From Silvimonas amylolytica (lineage in GTDB: Bacteria > Pseudomonadota > Gammaproteobacteria > Burkholderiales > Chitinibacteraceae): a stretch of 64,000 nucleotides of DNA. Below the pieces are notes generated by a model. That model worked only from the letters and a program-made list of their open reading frames with translations. It searched no databases and was not told where the DNA came from. The position numbers and the translations under genes are program-made. The stretch spans positions 489,109 to 553,108 of the forward strand of contig NZ_BMLY01000002.1 in assembly GCF_014645555.1 (NCBI RefSeq), in the 5' to 3' direction. This document shows, one piece after another, positions 8,952 to 18,591 of the stretch. Numbering within the stretch: the first letter of the stretch is position 1; the number at the start of each line of letters is the position of its first letter.

Positions 8952-8971
8952 ATTCCCGCGGAGGCGGGAAT
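8952..8971. repeat. dRS3-like 20-bp inverted repeat
   Basis: ATTCCCGCGGAGGCGGGAAT has the form ATTCCC-N8-GGGAAT of the Neisseria dRS3 repeat, a known target of filamentous phage and IS insertion in that genus. Only one copy is in this window. Confidence 0.65.
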
Positions 8972-8999
8972 CCAGTCCGCAGCCCAGCGGGCTGCCTGT

Positions 9000-9033
9000 G
9001 GTGGATTGTCACTACGTTCCGAATCCACCCTAC
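9000..9033. repeat. Half copy of the GTAGGGTGGATTCG element
   Basis: GGTGGATTGTCACTACGTT followed by CCGAATCCACCCTAC matches, with a few changes, the right half of the 128-bp element at 18592-18719. Only this half is present here, beside the dRS3-like repeat. Confidence 0.7.
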
Positions 9034-9056
9034 AAAAACCGCACGCAGACAATTTG

Positions 9057-9105
<49 letters not shown>

Positions 9106-9443
9106 GGGTAGGTTGTTTTTGATTTTCCTCCCCCGTAAAAGCCAAGCGCCGAGGGCGTGGAGGGAGACCCCAGGCTCCCGACCAACCGAGGGAAGCCCGG
9201 AGGGCCGCCAGGCTGGGGTCGCCTTTCTTTGCCTACTTTCTTTGGGGCCGCCGAGGTGGCGAAGCAAAGAAAGTAGGGTGCCCCCGCCACCGCGGGTATC
9301 AAACGCATTTCAAACCCGCGCCAAAGGCGCTAACAAGCGTTCAAGGATTTGCAGTTGGGATCTTGCAAGCCAGGGCCAGTCAAGGTGGCTAACCATGCAG
9401 GCATACCACCCGTTGTATTTCCCATAACCCGTACGAACGGCAG

Positions 9444-9472
9444 TTGCCAACTCCCCACCCCATCCGCATAAT
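9444..9472 (+). promoter_or_regulatory. Sigma-70 promoter of the gcv operon
   Basis: TTGCCA at 9444-9449 and CATAAT at 9467-9472 are separated by 17 bases. The predicted start of transcription, near 9479, coincides with the first base-paired nucleotide of the glycine riboswitch, which supports the assignment. Confidence 0.75.
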
Positions 9473-9478
9473 CGCGCC

Positions 9479-9703
9479 GTCATGCAGGAGAGCGTCTTAC
9501 CCGCAACGGGAAGGCCGCCGAAGGCGCAAGCGCACCCGCAATCGCTCAGGCAAAAGGACTGCGTGACCTTTGAGTGCCAATGTCGGTTCCAACCCGGTCA
9601 TTTCGCACGAAAAACTCTGGAGAGCTGTGCCATACAGGGCACACACCGAAGGGGCTAAGGGCTGGCGATGCCAGCCTGAAAATCTCAGGTGCCGGGACAG
9701 AGG
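9479..9703 (+). ncRNA. Tandem glycine riboswitch
   Basis: Two glycine aptamers lie in tandem upstream of gcvT. The first, about 9479-9567, has CAGGAGAGCG, CGCCGAAGGCGCAAGC, ATCGCTCAGGCAAAAGGACTG and a P1 stem GTCATGCAG/CTGCGTGAC. The second, about 9613-9703, has CTCTGGAGAGC, ACACCGAAGGGGCTAA, AATCTCAGGTGCCGGGACAGAG. These are the conserved core sequences in the right order. The linker between aptamers is about 45 bases, longer than usual. A palindrome CAAGTACG-C-CGTACTTG at 9717-9733, between the second aptamer and the gcvT start, may belong to the expression platform. Glycine riboswitches usually switch on glycine cleavage genes. Confidence 0.95.
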
Positions 9704-9757
9704 GGTGTGGTACCCACAAGTACGCCGTACTTGTAATCCACGCACCTGGAATGTCCG

Positions 9758-10840
9758 ATGACGCAGAAGCAAACCCCGCTGTACCAGTCCCACGTTGACG
9801 CTGGCGCGAAGATGGTTGATTTCGCCGGCTGGTCCATGCCGATTCACTACGGCTCCCAACTCAAAGAACACGAAGCGGTACGCGCTGATGCCGGTGTGTT
9901 TGATGTCTCCCACATGGTGGTGCTGGATATCACGGGCGGTGATGCCAAAGCCTGGCTGCAGCACATTCTGGCCAACGACGTTGCCAAGTTGGGTTTTGTG
10001 GGCAAGGCGCTGTACTCGGGCATGCTGACGGAACAGGGCACTGTCATTGACGATCTGATCGTCTACCTGTCTGAAACCGGCTACCGCATGGTGGTCAATG
10101 CCGGCACGCGTGAGAAAGATCTGGCCTGGCTGACCAAAACCAGTGCCGGGCGCGATGTACAACTGAACGTGCGCGACGATCTGGCCATGCTGGCCATTCA
10201 AGGCCCCAATGCCATTGATAAAGTCTGCGCCATCATGCCGCAATGGGCTGATGCGATTCGTGGCCTCAAGGTTTTTCAGGGCCTGCCGTTTGGCGAGTGG
10301 TTTGTCGCCCGCACCGGTTACACCGGCGAAGACGGTCTGGAAATCATGCTGCCCGCCACGGATGCCCCGGTGTTCTTTGCTGAACTGATCAAGGGCGGTG
10401 TTGCCCCGATTGGCCTGGGCGCGCGCGATACCTTGCGTCTGGAGGCCGGCATGAACCTCTATGGTCATGACATGGACGAGACCATCAGCCCACTCCAGGC
10501 CGGCATGGGCTGGACCGTGGCCTGGGCACCTGCCGAGCGAGACTTCATTGGCCGCAGCGTGATCGAAGCTGAGAAAAACGCCGGCGTCGCCATGAAGCAA
10601 GTGGGCCTCGTACTGACCGAGCGTGGCGTGCTGCGCGAAGGCATGCGCGTCGCCACGCCGTACGGTGATGGCGTCATTACCAGCGGCACGTTCTCCCCGA
10701 CTTTGAAACATTCCATTGCCATTGCCCGGGTACCGGCAAGCACTGACAGCTCCGCAGAGGTCGATCTGCGTGGCACACTCACGCCTGTGCGCGTGGTCAA
10801 GCTGCCCTTTGTGCGCAACGGCAAGCAAGTTTTCGAATAA
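9758..10840 (+). CDS. gcvT: Aminomethyltransferase (glycine cleavage T protein)
   Basis: GcvT takes the aminomethyl group from lipoylated GcvH and passes it to tetrahydrofolate, giving 5,10-methylene-THF and ammonia. The 360-residue protein has the usual N-terminal [20 protein letters not shown], the FDVSHM segment that contributes to folate binding, and the [13 protein letters not shown] and [14 protein letters not shown] motifs of the family. It is the first gene of the gcv operon, about 55 bases after the tandem glycine riboswitch, so it should respond directly to glycine. A 113-bp hairpin repeat follows its stop codon before gcvH. Start chosen at the ATG that begins family-like sequence ([12 protein letters not shown]). 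Confidence 0.97.
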   Translation: MTQKQTPLYQSHVDAGAKMVDFAGWSMPIHYGSQLKEHEAVRADAGVFDVSHMVVLDITGGDAKAWLQHILANDVAKLGFVGKALYSGMLTEQGTVIDDLIVYLSETGYRMVVNAGTREKDLAWLTKTSAGRDVQLNVRDDLAMLAIQGPNAIDKVCAIMPQWADAIRGLKVFQGLPFGEWFVARTGYTGEDGLEIMLPATDAPVFFAELIKGGVAPIGLGARDTLRLEAGMNLYGHDMDETISPLQAGMGWTVAWAPAERDFIGRSVIEAEKNAGVAMKQVGLVLTERGVLREGMRVATPYGDGVITSGTFSPTLKHSIAIARVPASTDSSAEVDLRGTLTPVRVVKLPFVRNGKQVFE

Positions 10841-10953
10841 GAGCCACTAACACAACCCTGCTGGCGTCGTTACGTTCACTCGCCGTACGACTTGTACTGT
10901 CTTCGTTTCACGTGCCTGGCCAGCACCGTTTCACTGGGTTGTGTTAGCGGCTC
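10841..10953. repeat. 113-bp hairpin element, copy A
   Basis: A short element directly after gcvT with inverted ends GAGCCACTAACACAACCC and GGGTTGTGTTAGCGGCTC and the core CGTACGACTTGTACTG at 10884-10899. It matches copy B at 25085-25199 along its whole length. Where the two copies differ in the arms they do so in pairs (CACAAC/GTTGTG here, CAAAAC/GTTTTG in copy B). It holds no gene. Confidence 0.85.
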
Positions 10954-11049
10954 GAAACTATCCTGGTGCATCGCGCGGCCCGCTCCGGCAAGAGCAGGCC
11001 GCTGATCGCGGTGCATTGAACCAAACTATCTGATCAAGAGAGAACCAAC

Positions 11050-11436
11050 ATGCTGGATATCCCTGCAGAACTGAAATACGCCGCCAGCCACGAGTGGATG
11101 CGTCTGGAAACCGACGGCACCGTGACCGTGGGCATTACCCATCACGCCCAGGAATTGCTGGGCGATCTGGTGTTTGTCGAACTGCCGAAGGTGGGCGCGA
11201 CCCTGGCCAAGGACGAACAAGCCGGCGTGGTTGAGTCGGTCAAGGCGGCTTCTGACGTGTACGCCCCGATTGCGGGCGAAATCGTTGCCATCAACGGTGA
11301 ACTGGAAAGCGCTCCGGAAATTGCTAACACCGAGCCGTACACCGGTGGCTGGTTCTTCCGCCTGAAGCCTGCCAACGTTGCTGACCTTGATGGCATGTTG
11401 AGCGCAGAAGACTACGCGCGCGAACTCGGCGCGTAA
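11050..11436 (+). CDS. gcvH: Glycine cleavage system H protein
   Basis: GcvH is the lipoyl carrier that shuttles the aminomethyl group between GcvP and GcvT and is then re-oxidised by lipoamide dehydrogenase. The 128-residue length and the sequence are typical. The lipoylation site is Lys65 in [10 protein letters not shown], and the barrel-forming segments [31 protein letters not shown] and GGWFFRLK are all present. GAGAGAA lies before the start. It is the second gene of the gcv operon. The genes for lipoamide dehydrogenase and lipoyl attachment are not in this window. Confidence 0.97.
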   Translation: MLDIPAELKYAASHEWMRLETDGTVTVGITHHAQELLGDLVFVELPKVGATLAKDEQAGVVESVKAASDVYAPIAGEIVAINGELESAPEIANTEPYTGGWFFRLKPANVADLDGMLSAEDYARELGA

Positions 11437-11445
11437 TGGGCTACT

Positions 11446-11545
11446 GCGCGTTCGCAGATTGAACCCCGGCTGTGCTCGCGATCCTCAGTACCAGTTGTAC
11501 GTTCCGGTCGCTGTGCGCAGGCGGTGCTCAATCTGCGAGCGCTCG
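11446..11545. repeat. Diverged hairpin element between gcvH and gcvP
   Basis: Inverted ends share TCGCAGATTGA, in GCGCGTTCGCAGATTGAAC at the left and the complement of CTCAATCTGCGAGCGC at the right. On the minus strand the middle contains CGTACAACTGGTACTG at 11486-11501, very close to the core of copies A and B (CGTAC-N-ACT-N-GTACTG). The arms are different, so it may be a distant relative in the opposite direction. Confidence 0.55.
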
Positions 11546-11653
11546 CTACGCCCATGAGATTGTTTATACGCGGTGGATCAACAACCCGATCCGCCGCCAG
11601 CTTCACCCGCAGTACCGCTCGCACTTGCCCGACTCACAGCTTGACTCAAATGG

Positions 11654-11699
11654 CCGCTCACCCCAACGCACTGTTGCCGCAGTGTGTTTGGGTGAGCGG
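11654..11699 (+). promoter_or_regulatory. Hairpin covering the gcvP ribosome-binding site
   Basis: CCGCTCACCC pairs perfectly with GGGTGAGCGG, and the inner arms CAACGCACTG and CAGTGTGTTTG extend the stem with two mismatches around a TTGCCG loop. The 3' arm contains the only Shine-Dalgarno-like sequence for gcvP (GGGTGAG) and ends two bases before the ATG. There is no T tract, so it is not a terminator. It could limit gcvP translation. Confidence 0.6.
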
Positions 11700-11701
11700 C
11701 G

Positions 11702-14572
11702 ATGGAACGCACGATGACGCTCTCTGAACTGTTTCACCATGGCGATTTTATCGATCGCCACATTGGCATCGACACCACTGATGCCGCCGCCATGCTGGCA
11801 ACACTGGGCCTGAAATCCAGCGCCGAACTGGTCGACCAGACCGTGCCTGCCGGCATCCGCTTCAACCAGAAGCTGGCGCTGCCTGATGCCATCTCGGAAA
11901 CCGAGGCGTTGATCCGCCTGAAAGAGATTGCCGGCAAGAACCGCGTCAACAAATCGTACATTGGCCTGGGTTATTACCCGACACGCTTGCCGAACGTCAT
12001 TCTGCGCAACGTGCTGGAAAACCCCGGCTGGTACACCGCGTATACGCCCTACCAGGCTGAGATCGCGCAAGGCCGTCTGGAAGCACTGCTGAACTACCAG
12101 CAAGTCATCATCGACCTGACTGGCCTGGAACTGGCCAATGCCAGTTTGCTGGATGAAGCCACCGCCGCAGCTGAAGCCATGGCCATGGCCCGCCGTGTGT
12201 CCAAAGCGGCATCCAACCGCTTCTTTGTCGATGAACGCGTCCTGCCGCAAACGCTGGATGTGCTGAAAACCCGCGCCACTTACTTTGGTTTTGAGTTAGT
12301 CAGCGGACACCCGGAAGGCGCCGGTGCCGAAGAGTACTTCGGCGCGTTATTCCAGTACCCGGGCGAAAACGGTCAACTGCTCGACCTGACCCCGCATATC
12401 GCCGCCGCCAAGGCCAAGGGTGCTGTGGCGATCGTCGCTGCCGACCTGATGGCCATGGTCATGCTCAAATCCCCGGCCGAAATGGGCGCGGATGTGGCGG
12501 TCGGCAATACGCAGCGCTTTGGCGTGCCAATGGGCTTTGGTGGTCCGCATGCTGCGTACTTTGCGTTCAAGGATGAAATGAAGCGCTCGGCACCGGGCCG
12601 CATCATTGGGGTGTCGATTGATGCCGCTGGCAAGCCGGCGTTGCGCATGGCGCTGCAAACGCGTGAGCAACATATCCGCCGCGAGAAAGCCAACTCTAAT
12701 ATCTGTACGTCCCAGGTGCTGCTGGCCAATATTGCCGGTATGTACGCCGTGTACCACGGCCCGGTGGGCGTGAAGCGCATTGCTGCGCGTATCCATCGTC
12801 TTGCCACCCTGTTTGCTGCGGGCGTGAAGCAAACCGGCGGCAAGCTGGTATTTGAAAGCTTCTACGATACCGTCCAGGTTGATCTGGGCAACAAGGCGGA
12901 TGCCGTTTATGAAGCGGCGCTGGGCGCCGGCATCAACCTGCGCCGTGCCGGCCAGGGCGTACTGGGCGTGGCCTTCCATGAAAAAGCCACCGAGCGTGAT
13001 CTGGAAACGCTGCTGGGGCTGTTCACCGGCAAAGTGTTTGATCTGGCCGATCTGGATGCCGCCGTGACAACGGACTTCATCCCGGCGGGCCTCGCACGTC
13101 AGTCCGCCATCCTGACGCACCCGGTGTTCAACACCCACCATAGCGAGCACGAGATGCTGCGCTATCTGAAAAAGCTGGAAAACAAAGACCTCGCACTGAA
13201 TCACTCGATGATCTCGCTGGGCTCTTGCACCATGAAGCTCAACGCCACCAGCGAGATGATCCCCATCACCTGGCCGGAATTTGCCGAGCTGCACCCGTTC
13301 GCCCCGGTCGATCAAACCCGTGGTTATCTGGAAATGATTGATGGTCTGGCGGAGCAACTCAAAGCCATTACCGGTTTTGACGCGATCAGCATGCAACCGA
13401 ACTCCGGCGCGCAGGGTGAATACGCGGGTCTGCTGGCGATTAGCCGCTACCACGAAAGCCGTGGCGACACGCAGCGCAAGGTGTGCCTGATCCCGCGCTC
13501 CGCCCACGGTACCAACCCGGCCACCGCGCAGATGATGGGTATGGAAGTGGTGGTGGTTGATTGCGATGAGCAAGGCAATATCGATATTGCTGACCTGAAA
13601 AAGAAGACGGAAGAACACGCTGCCGATCTGGCCGCACTGATGCTGACCTACCCGTCGACGCACGGCGTGTTTGAAGAAGCCGTGAAAGAAGTGTGCGACC
13701 TGGTCCACGCGCATGGCGGCCAGGTGTACATGGATGGCGCCAACCTGAACGCGCAAGTGGGGCTGTGCCGCCCGGCCGATATCGGCGCGGATGTCTCCCA
13801 CATGAACCTGCACAAGACCTTCTGCATTCCGCACGGCGGCGGCGGCCCGGGCATGGGCCCGATCGGCCTGAAGGCGCATCTGGCCCCATTCATGGCCAGC
13901 CATGTTGTTACCCCGGTACCGGGCGCGCAGAGCGGCCAGGGTGCGGTCAGCGCAGCACCGTTTGGCAGTGCCAGCATCCTGCCGATTTCCTGGATGTACG
14001 TGACCATGATGGGTGCAGATGGCTTGCGCCAGGCCACGGAAGCGGCGTTGTTGAATGCCAACTACATCGCCACCCGCCTGGCCGGCCATTACCCGGTGCT
14101 GTACACCGGTAGCCACGGCCGTGTGGCCCATGAGTGCATCATTGATCTGCGCCCGCTCAAGGCAGCCAGCGGCGTAACGGAAGTCGACATTGCCAAGCGC
14201 CTGATGGACTATGGTTTCCACGCCCCGACCATGAGCTTCCCGGTAGCCGGTACGCTGATGATCGAGCCGACCGAGTCTGAATCCAAAGCCGAACTGGACC
14301 GGTTCATCGACGCCATGATCAGCATCCGTGCTGAGGCTGACAAAGTACAGAATGGCGTCTGGCCGAAGGAAGACAACCCGCTGCGTAACGCCCCGCACAC
14401 GCAGGCCGATGTCACCGGCGAGTGGTCCCACCCCTACAGCCGCCAGGAAGCGGTGTTCCCGCTGGCGTATGTGGCCGACAACAAGTTCTGGCCGACCGTG
14501 AAGCGCATCGACGACGTATTTGGCGACCGTAACCTGGTATGCAGCTGCCCGAGTACCGATAATTACGGTTGA
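11702..14572 (+). CDS. gcvP: Glycine dehydrogenase, decarboxylating (P protein)
   Basis: GcvP uses pyridoxal phosphate to decarboxylate glycine and load the aminomethyl group on GcvH. The protein is 956 residues, the one-chain form with two homologous halves, nearly the same length as the E. coli enzyme. The N-terminal half shows [13 protein letters not shown] and [17 protein letters not shown]; the C-terminal half shows [17 protein letters not shown] and the PLP lysine, about Lys705, in [17 protein letters not shown]. The start at 11702 is preferred; an ATG four codons later is possible. Its ribosome-binding site is inside a long hairpin. A terminator closes the operon. Confidence 0.97.
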   Translation: MERTMTLSELFHHGDFIDRHIGIDTTDAAAMLATLGLKSSAELVDQTVPAGIRFNQKLALPDAISETEALIRLKEIAGKNRVNKSYIGLGYYPTRLPNVILRNVLENPGWYTAYTPYQAEIAQGRLEALLNYQQVIIDLTGLELANASLLDEATAAAEAMAMARRVSKAASNRFFVDERVLPQTLDVLKTRATYFGFELVSGHPEGAGAEEYFGALFQYPGENGQLLDLTPHIAAAKAKGAVAIVAADLMAMVMLKSPAEMGADVAVGNTQRFGVPMGFGGPHAAYFAFKDEMKRSAPGRIIGVSIDAAGKPALRMALQTREQHIRREKANSNICTSQVLLANIAGMYAVYHGPVGVKRIAARIHRLATLFAAGVKQTGGKLVFESFYDTVQVDLGNKADAVYEAALGAGINLRRAGQGVLGVAFHEKATERDLETLLGLFTGKVFDLADLDAAVTTDFIPAGLARQSAILTHPVFNTHHSEHEMLRYLKKLENKDLALNHSMISLGSCTMKLNATSEMIPITWPEFAELHPFAPVDQTRGYLEMIDGLAEQLKAITGFDAISMQPNSGAQGEYAGLLAISRYHESRGDTQRKVCLIPRSAHGTNPATAQMMGMEVVVVDCDEQGNIDIADLKKKTEEHAADLAALMLTYPSTHGVFEEAVKEVCDLVHAHGGQVYMDGANLNAQVGLCRPADIGADVSHMNLHKTFCIPHGGGGPGMGPIGLKAHLAPFMASHVVTPVPGAQSGQGAVSAAPFGSASILPISWMYVTMMGADGLRQATEAALLNANYIATRLAGHYPVLYTGSHGRVAHECIIDLRPLKAASGVTEVDIAKRLMDYGFHAPTMSFPVAGTLMIEPTESESKAELDRFIDAMISIRAEADKVQNGVWPKEDNPLRNAPHTQADVTGEWSHPYSRQEAVFPLAYVADNKFWPTVKRIDDVFGDRNLVCSCPSTDNYG

Positions 14573-14596
14573 GTAGAGGATGGTTGCCAGGAAAAG

Positions 14597-14626
14597 AAAA
14601 AGCCCGCTTGATGCGGGCTTTTTTTC
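14597..14626 (+). terminator. Terminator of the gcv operon
   Basis: AAAGCCCGC and GCGGGCTTT form a stem with a short loop, followed by a run of T. It lies 25 bases after the gcvP stop codon. Confidence 0.9.
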
Positions 14627-14774
14627 TGAACATGCTTGCAACAGATGTCAGTGCTGAAATTGCGCTGGCCCGACAGGGCCTCTAACATCCCGCCAGTTGC
14701 TTATCAGACCCGGCAAACGGGCCGTTGCAACCGCACTATCTTGCGAACAGGTTTTTGCATCGAGGGAGAGGTCC

Positions 14775-15134
14775 GTGTTGTTTTTTGCCGTATTGCTGTC
14801 GTTGATTGAAGCGCTGTTATTGAAAGGGGCTGCCACCGTACTCGGAATTGAAAAACGAAGCTACGGGCAATGTTTCGTGGCTGTTTTTCTGGGTATTTGT
14901 GTGGCTTACGGCTTGGCGGTCAGTGGCGTTCTGGGCGGCGGCTTGTTGGGCTTCATTGTCAAACTGCTGGTGTTCACACTGTCTATTGTGATCGTCATGG
15001 ATGCAAAGTGGGTGCACGCGCTTATTATTGGCGCGGTCTTCAGCTTTATGGTGAATGTCTCGATCACTTATCACAGACCAGCGAACACCGCGGTGAAATC
15101 CGTGCAGGTGGTGCCAGGCGCACTGATGACCTGA
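14775..15134 (+). CDS. Small membrane protein, unknown function
   Basis: A 119-residue protein not recognised as any named family. It begins with a hydrophobic segment (LFFAVLLSLIEALLL) and has at least two more strongly hydrophobic helices, CFVAVFLGICVAYGLAVSGV and GFIVKLLVFTLSIVIVMDA, then ALIIGAVFSFMVNV, so three or four membrane spans are likely. The GTG at 14775 is chosen because GAGGGAGAGG lies just before it; an upstream in-frame ATG at 14697 has no ribosome-binding site. It is alone between the gcv terminator and the DUF1203 gene and its neighbours give no hint of its job. Confidence 0.65.
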   Translation: MLFFAVLLSLIEALLLKGAATVLGIEKRSYGQCFVAVFLGICVAYGLAVSGVLGGGLLGFIVKLLVFTLSIVIVMDAKWVHALIIGAVFSFMVNVSITYHRPANTAVKSVQVVPGALMT

Positions 15135-15223
15135 CGTGCAGGGCTGAATTCAAAAGCAACAAGCAGATATCAGGGCAACGCTGGTAAGGCAACAATCTCC
15201 TCATTCATCCTGAGGAGCCCACC

Positions 15224-15691
15224 ATGTCCTATTGCATCACCGGCGTTGACCCCGGCCCGTTTGTTCATCTGTATGGTTTGCCCGATGAAGCCCTGAAACA
15301 ACACAAAGCCCTGCGCCGTGTTGCCACTGGGCCATCGGGTTTTCCGGAGCGCACGCAAATGCGCGATGCGACGGTTGGCGAGTCTTTGCTGCTGGTGAAT
15401 TTCACTCACCAGCCCGCCAATAGTCCGTACCAGTCCAGTCATGCAGTCTTCATTGCGGAAGGGGCAGAGACAACCGTCACTGTGAATAACCGGGTGCCGG
15501 AGTACCTCAGTAAACGGTTGATCTCATTGCGGGCGTTTGATGGGGATGACTTGATCGCGGCGGCGGATATTGCATCCGGCCATGATCTGACCGTACTGAT
15601 CCAGCGCTATCTGGCCATGCCCAATGTGTGGTACTTGCATGCGCATTTTGCCAAATACGGTTGCTTTGCAGCGCGGATCGACCGCGCATGA
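15224..15691 (+). CDS. DUF1203 domain protein
   Basis: A 155-residue cytoplasmic protein that matches the DUF1203 pattern: a small protein with a VGESLLLVNFTHQPANSPYQ segment (the family usually shows GE-LLL-Y-HQ---PY) and an aromatic C-terminal part, VWYLHAHFAKYGCFAARI. No function is known for the family. The start is well supported by GAGGAG placed seven bases upstream. A shared terminator separates it from the convergent cysA. The gene appears to be its own transcription unit. Confidence 0.75.
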   Translation: MSYCITGVDPGPFVHLYGLPDEALKQHKALRRVATGPSGFPERTQMRDATVGESLLLVNFTHQPANSPYQSSHAVFIAEGAETTVTVNNRVPEYLSKRLISLRAFDGDDLIAAADIASGHDLTVLIQRYLAMPNVWYLHAHFAKYGCFAARIDRA

Positions 15692-15693
15692 AA

Positions 15694-15716
15694 AAGGCCA
15701 CCGCAAGGTGGCCTTT
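15694..15716. terminator. Bidirectional terminator between DUF1203 gene and cysA
   Basis: AAAAGGCCACC and GGTGGCCTTTT pair around a four-base loop. Because the stem is flanked by A on one side and T on the other it can stop both convergent transcripts. Confidence 0.88.
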
Positions 15717-15736
15717 TCAACGTGCACCAGAGGCAA

Positions 15737-16831
15737 TCAGATCCCGCCGCCCGCGCTCCATTCTGCGGTCGGCGTGGCAGCACGGTGCTCCGGGATATAC
15801 ACGCGTGCTTCACGCGGTTGCAGGTAGACGGACTCGCCCACTTGCCACGCACCAATCTGTTGCTGTTCACGCGTGAGTTCGACTTCAACGGCGTCCTGAT
15901 CGGCCACATCCAGCTCCAGCCGTACCGTCGCACCCAAGAGGCGGATATGCTGGATGGTGCCTTGCAGTGCGCCGGGGCCGGCTTCGCGCACGAGGTCGAT
16001 CTCATGCGGGCGCACGTACACCATGGCCTTGTCGCCCACGCTTTCTGGCGCGGCAAAGCGCGTATCGCCCACTTGCGCCCAGCCTTCATGCACGCGGGAA
16101 TGGAACAGATTCACGTCACCCAGGAACTGATACACAAACGGCGTGGCCGGTTTGTCGTAAACCTCGGTTGGCGAGCCCAGTTGTTCGATCTTGCCCTTGT
16201 TCATGACCACGACACGGTCAGCCACTTCCAGGGCTTCTTCCTGATCGTGCGTCACAAACACGCTGGTGATATGCATTTCGTCATGCAGGCGGCGCAGCCA
16301 GCGGCGCAGTTCCTTGCGCACCTTGGTGTCGAGCGCGCCGAATGGTTCATCCAGCAGCAGCACTTTGGGTTCGACCGCCAGCGCGCGTGCCAGGGCAATC
16401 CGCTGGCGCTGCCCGCCGGAGAGCTGTGCCGGGTAGCGATCAGCCAGCCAGTCCAGCTGTACCAGGTTCAAGAGATCATGCACCTTCTTTTTGATCTCTT
16501 CCTCAGACGGACGCTGGTTGCGCGGGCGTACGCGCAGACCAAAGGCCACGTTCTCGAACACGGTCATGTGGCGGAACAGGGCGTAATGCTGGAACACGAA
16601 ACCCACATTGCGCTCGCGCACGTGTTTCTCGGTGGTGTCTTCACCGTGGAACAGAATCTGGCCGTCATCCGGCGTTTCCAGACCGGCAATGATTCGCAAG
16701 AGTGTGGTCTTGCCGCAGCCGGATGGGCCCAGCAGGGCCAGCAGTTCGCCGGTTTTGACTTCCAGGTTGATGTTGTCCAGCGCCGTGAAGTTGCCAAAGC
16801 GCTTGGCGATATTACGAATCTCGATACTCAT
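15737..16831 (-). CDS. cysA: Sulfate/thiosulfate ABC transporter ATPase
   Basis: CysA powers the uptake of sulfate and thiosulfate through the CysT-CysW pore. The 364-residue protein has Walker [15 protein letters not shown], the ABC signature [15 protein letters not shown], Walker [13 protein letters not shown] and the switch histidine in [14 protein letters not shown]. The last 120 residues form the TOBE-like regulatory domain found in CysA ([15 protein letters not shown]). It is the last gene of a minus-strand sulfate operon, 26 bases after cysW, and is followed by a bidirectional terminator. Full length, with no missing motif. Confidence 0.96.
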   Translation of the reverse strand: MSIEIRNIAKRFGNFTALDNINLEVKTGELLALLGPSGCGKTTLLRIIAGLETPDDGQILFHGEDTTEKHVRERNVGFVFQHYALFRHMTVFENVAFGLRVRPRNQRPSEEEIKKKVHDLLNLVQLDWLADRYPAQLSGGQRQRIALARALAVEPKVLLLDEPFGALDTKVRKELRRWLRRLHDEMHITSVFVTHDQEEALEVADRVVVMNKGKIEQLGSPTEVYDKPATPFVYQFLGDVNLFHSRVHEGWAQVGDTRFAAPESVGDKAMVYVRPHEIDLVREAGPGALQGTIQHIRLLGATVRLELDVADQDAVEVELTREQQQIGAWQVGESVYLQPREARVYIPEHRAATPTAEWSAGGGI

Positions 16832-16857
16832 GGTGTGTTACCTGTGAGGATGCGGCC

Positions 16858-17724
16858 TTAGCCGTCTACCGCGTTGGCACGATCACGTGCTGCGAGTTGT
16901 TCAGTCCGCCATTCCACCCAGCTCTTCACCGCCAGGGTGACGAGTGCCAGCAAGGCCAGGATGGAAGCGCAGGCAAAGGCGCCGACAAAGTTGTATTCGT
17001 TGTACAAAATCTCGACATGCAGCGGGATGGTGTTGGTCTCGCCACGGATATGGCCAGACACCACCGATACCGCGCCAAATTCACCCATCGCCCGGGCATT
17101 GGCCAGGATCACGCCGTACAACAAACCCCATTTGATATTGGGCAGCGTGACGCGCCAGAAAGTTTGCCAGCCCGAAGCGCCCAGGCTCAGCGCGGCTTGT
17201 TCTTCTTCTGAGCCCTGCGCTTCCATCAGCGGGATGAGTTCACGGGCTACAAACGGGAAGGTGACAAACACCGTCGCCAGCACAATGCCTGGCACGGCAA
17301 ACACAATCTTCAGGTTGTGATCAGACAACCACGGGCCCAGCCAGCCTTGCGCGCCAAACATCAGCATGTAGATCAGACCAGCCACCACGGGCGATACCGA
17401 GAACGGCAAGTCGATCAGTGTGACGAGAACGCTTTTGCCCTTGAAATCGAACTTGGCAATGGCCCATGCAGCGGCGACACCAAAGGTCAGATTCAATGGC
17501 ACCGAGATGGCGGCGGCGATGAGGGTCAGTTTGATCGCAGACCAGGCATCCGGCTCTTTGAGCGCTTCAAAGTACAGATCAAAACCCTTGCGTAGCGCTT
17601 CGGTAAACACCGACACCAGCGGCAACGCCAGGAACAGGGCAATGAACAACAGGGCCAGCGTGGTCAGCAACCAGCGGACTGGTTTGGATTCGGTGGTGAC
17701 GATAGAACGGGGACTTTGCGCCAT
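16858..17724 (-). CDS. cysW: Sulfate ABC transporter permease CysW
   Basis: CysW is one of the two inner-membrane subunits of the sulfate/thiosulfate importer. The 288-residue protein has six predicted membrane helices and the EAA loop that docks the ATPase ([23 protein letters not shown]). The [20 protein letters not shown] segment is typical for CysW. Its start is four bases after the cysT stop codon, so the two permeases are almost certainly translated together. A paralogous relation with CysT is visible in the shared loop. Confidence 0.95.
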   Translation of the reverse strand: MAQSPRSIVTTESKPVRWLLTTLALLFIALFLALPLVSVFTEALRKGFDLYFEALKEPDAWSAIKLTLIAAAISVPLNLTFGVAAAWAIAKFDFKGKSVLVTLIDLPFSVSPVVAGLIYMLMFGAQGWLGPWLSDHNLKIVFAVPGIVLATVFVTFPFVARELIPLMEAQGSEEEQAALSLGASGWQTFWRVTLPNIKWGLLYGVILANARAMGEFGAVSVVSGHIRGETNTIPLHVEILYNEYNFVGAFACASILALLALVTLAVKSWVEWRTEQLAARDRANAVDG

Positions 17725-17727
17725 GGC

Positions 17728-18561
17728 TTATTTCCTCCGCCCAAGTCGTTTGGCCGCCCACCATTGCAGGCCATTGATGACCAGCAACAAGGTGAACGAC
17801 ACGCCCAGCATCACCACGGCAATCGCTGTTGCACCGACGTAGTCGTATTGCTCCAGCTTGGAGATGATCATCAGCGGGGTAATCTCGGATACAAACGGCA
17901 TATTGCCGGCGATAAAGATCACCGAACCGTACTCGCCAATGGCGCGGGCAAACGCCAGCGCAAAACCGGTCAATAGCGCCGGCAACAGCGTCGGCAGGAT
18001 GACCTTGCCGAAGACCTGCCAGCGGGTTGCGCCGAGGCTGGCGGCGGCTTCTTCCAGTTCTTTTTCCAGGTCTTCCAGCACCGGCTGCACCGTGCGCACC
18101 ACAAAGGGCAGCGTCACAAACGTCAGCGCAATCACCACACCGATCCGGGTAAAGGCGATCTTGATATCAAACGGCGCAAACAACTGGCCGACCCAGCCAT
18201 TGGGGGCATAGATGGTGGCCAGAGAGATACCCGCCACGGCGGTGGGCAGCGCAAACGGCAGATCGACCATCGCATCGATAAAGCGCTTGCCGAAGAACTG
18301 GTAACGCACCAGCACCCAGGCAATCAGCAAACCGCCAAACAGGTTCAGCAGCGCGGCAATCAGCGACGCGCCAAACGTCAGCTGGTACGACGCCACCACG
18401 CGCGGGTCGCTAATGGTGTGCCAGAACTGCGCCACCGGCATTTGCGTGCTTTTTAAAATCAGCGCCGCCAGCGGGATCAGCACGATCACCGATAAGTAGA
18501 GCAGCGTGTAGCCCAGCGCCAGGTTAAAGCCCGGCAGCACGCTGTGTTGTTTGAAAGCCAA
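17728..18561 (-). CDS. cysT: Sulfate ABC transporter permease CysT
   Basis: CysT (CysU) is the partner membrane subunit of CysW. The 277-residue protein starts with hydrophobic LALGYTLLYLSVIVLIPLAA and holds six predicted spans. The docking loop is LEKELEEAAASLGATRWQVF, and DLPFALPTAVAGISLATIY is a family marker. A 128-bp repeat element lies between this gene and sbp, so the transcript from sbp must pass through it. CTCAAGGAATCC precedes the start, giving a usable AAGGA site. Confidence 0.95.
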   Translation of the reverse strand: MAFKQHSVLPGFNLALGYTLLYLSVIVLIPLAALILKSTQMPVAQFWHTISDPRVVASYQLTFGASLIAALLNLFGGLLIAWVLVRYQFFGKRFIDAMVDLPFALPTAVAGISLATIYAPNGWVGQLFAPFDIKIAFTRIGVVIALTFVTLPFVVRTVQPVLEDLEKELEEAAASLGATRWQVFGKVILPTLLPALLTGFALAFARAIGEYGSVIFIAGNMPFVSEITPLMIISKLEQYDYVGATAIAVVMLGVSFTLLLVINGLQWWAAKRLGRRK

Positions 18562-18591
18562 GGTGGATTCCTTGAGAGGAGCAGGTGTTAT

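Noticed and set aside
12347-14641. Long minus-strand open frame (764 codons) opposite gcvP
   Set aside because: It is antisense to a full-length GcvP and has antisense-type composition (His, Gln, Arg) with no recognisable family.
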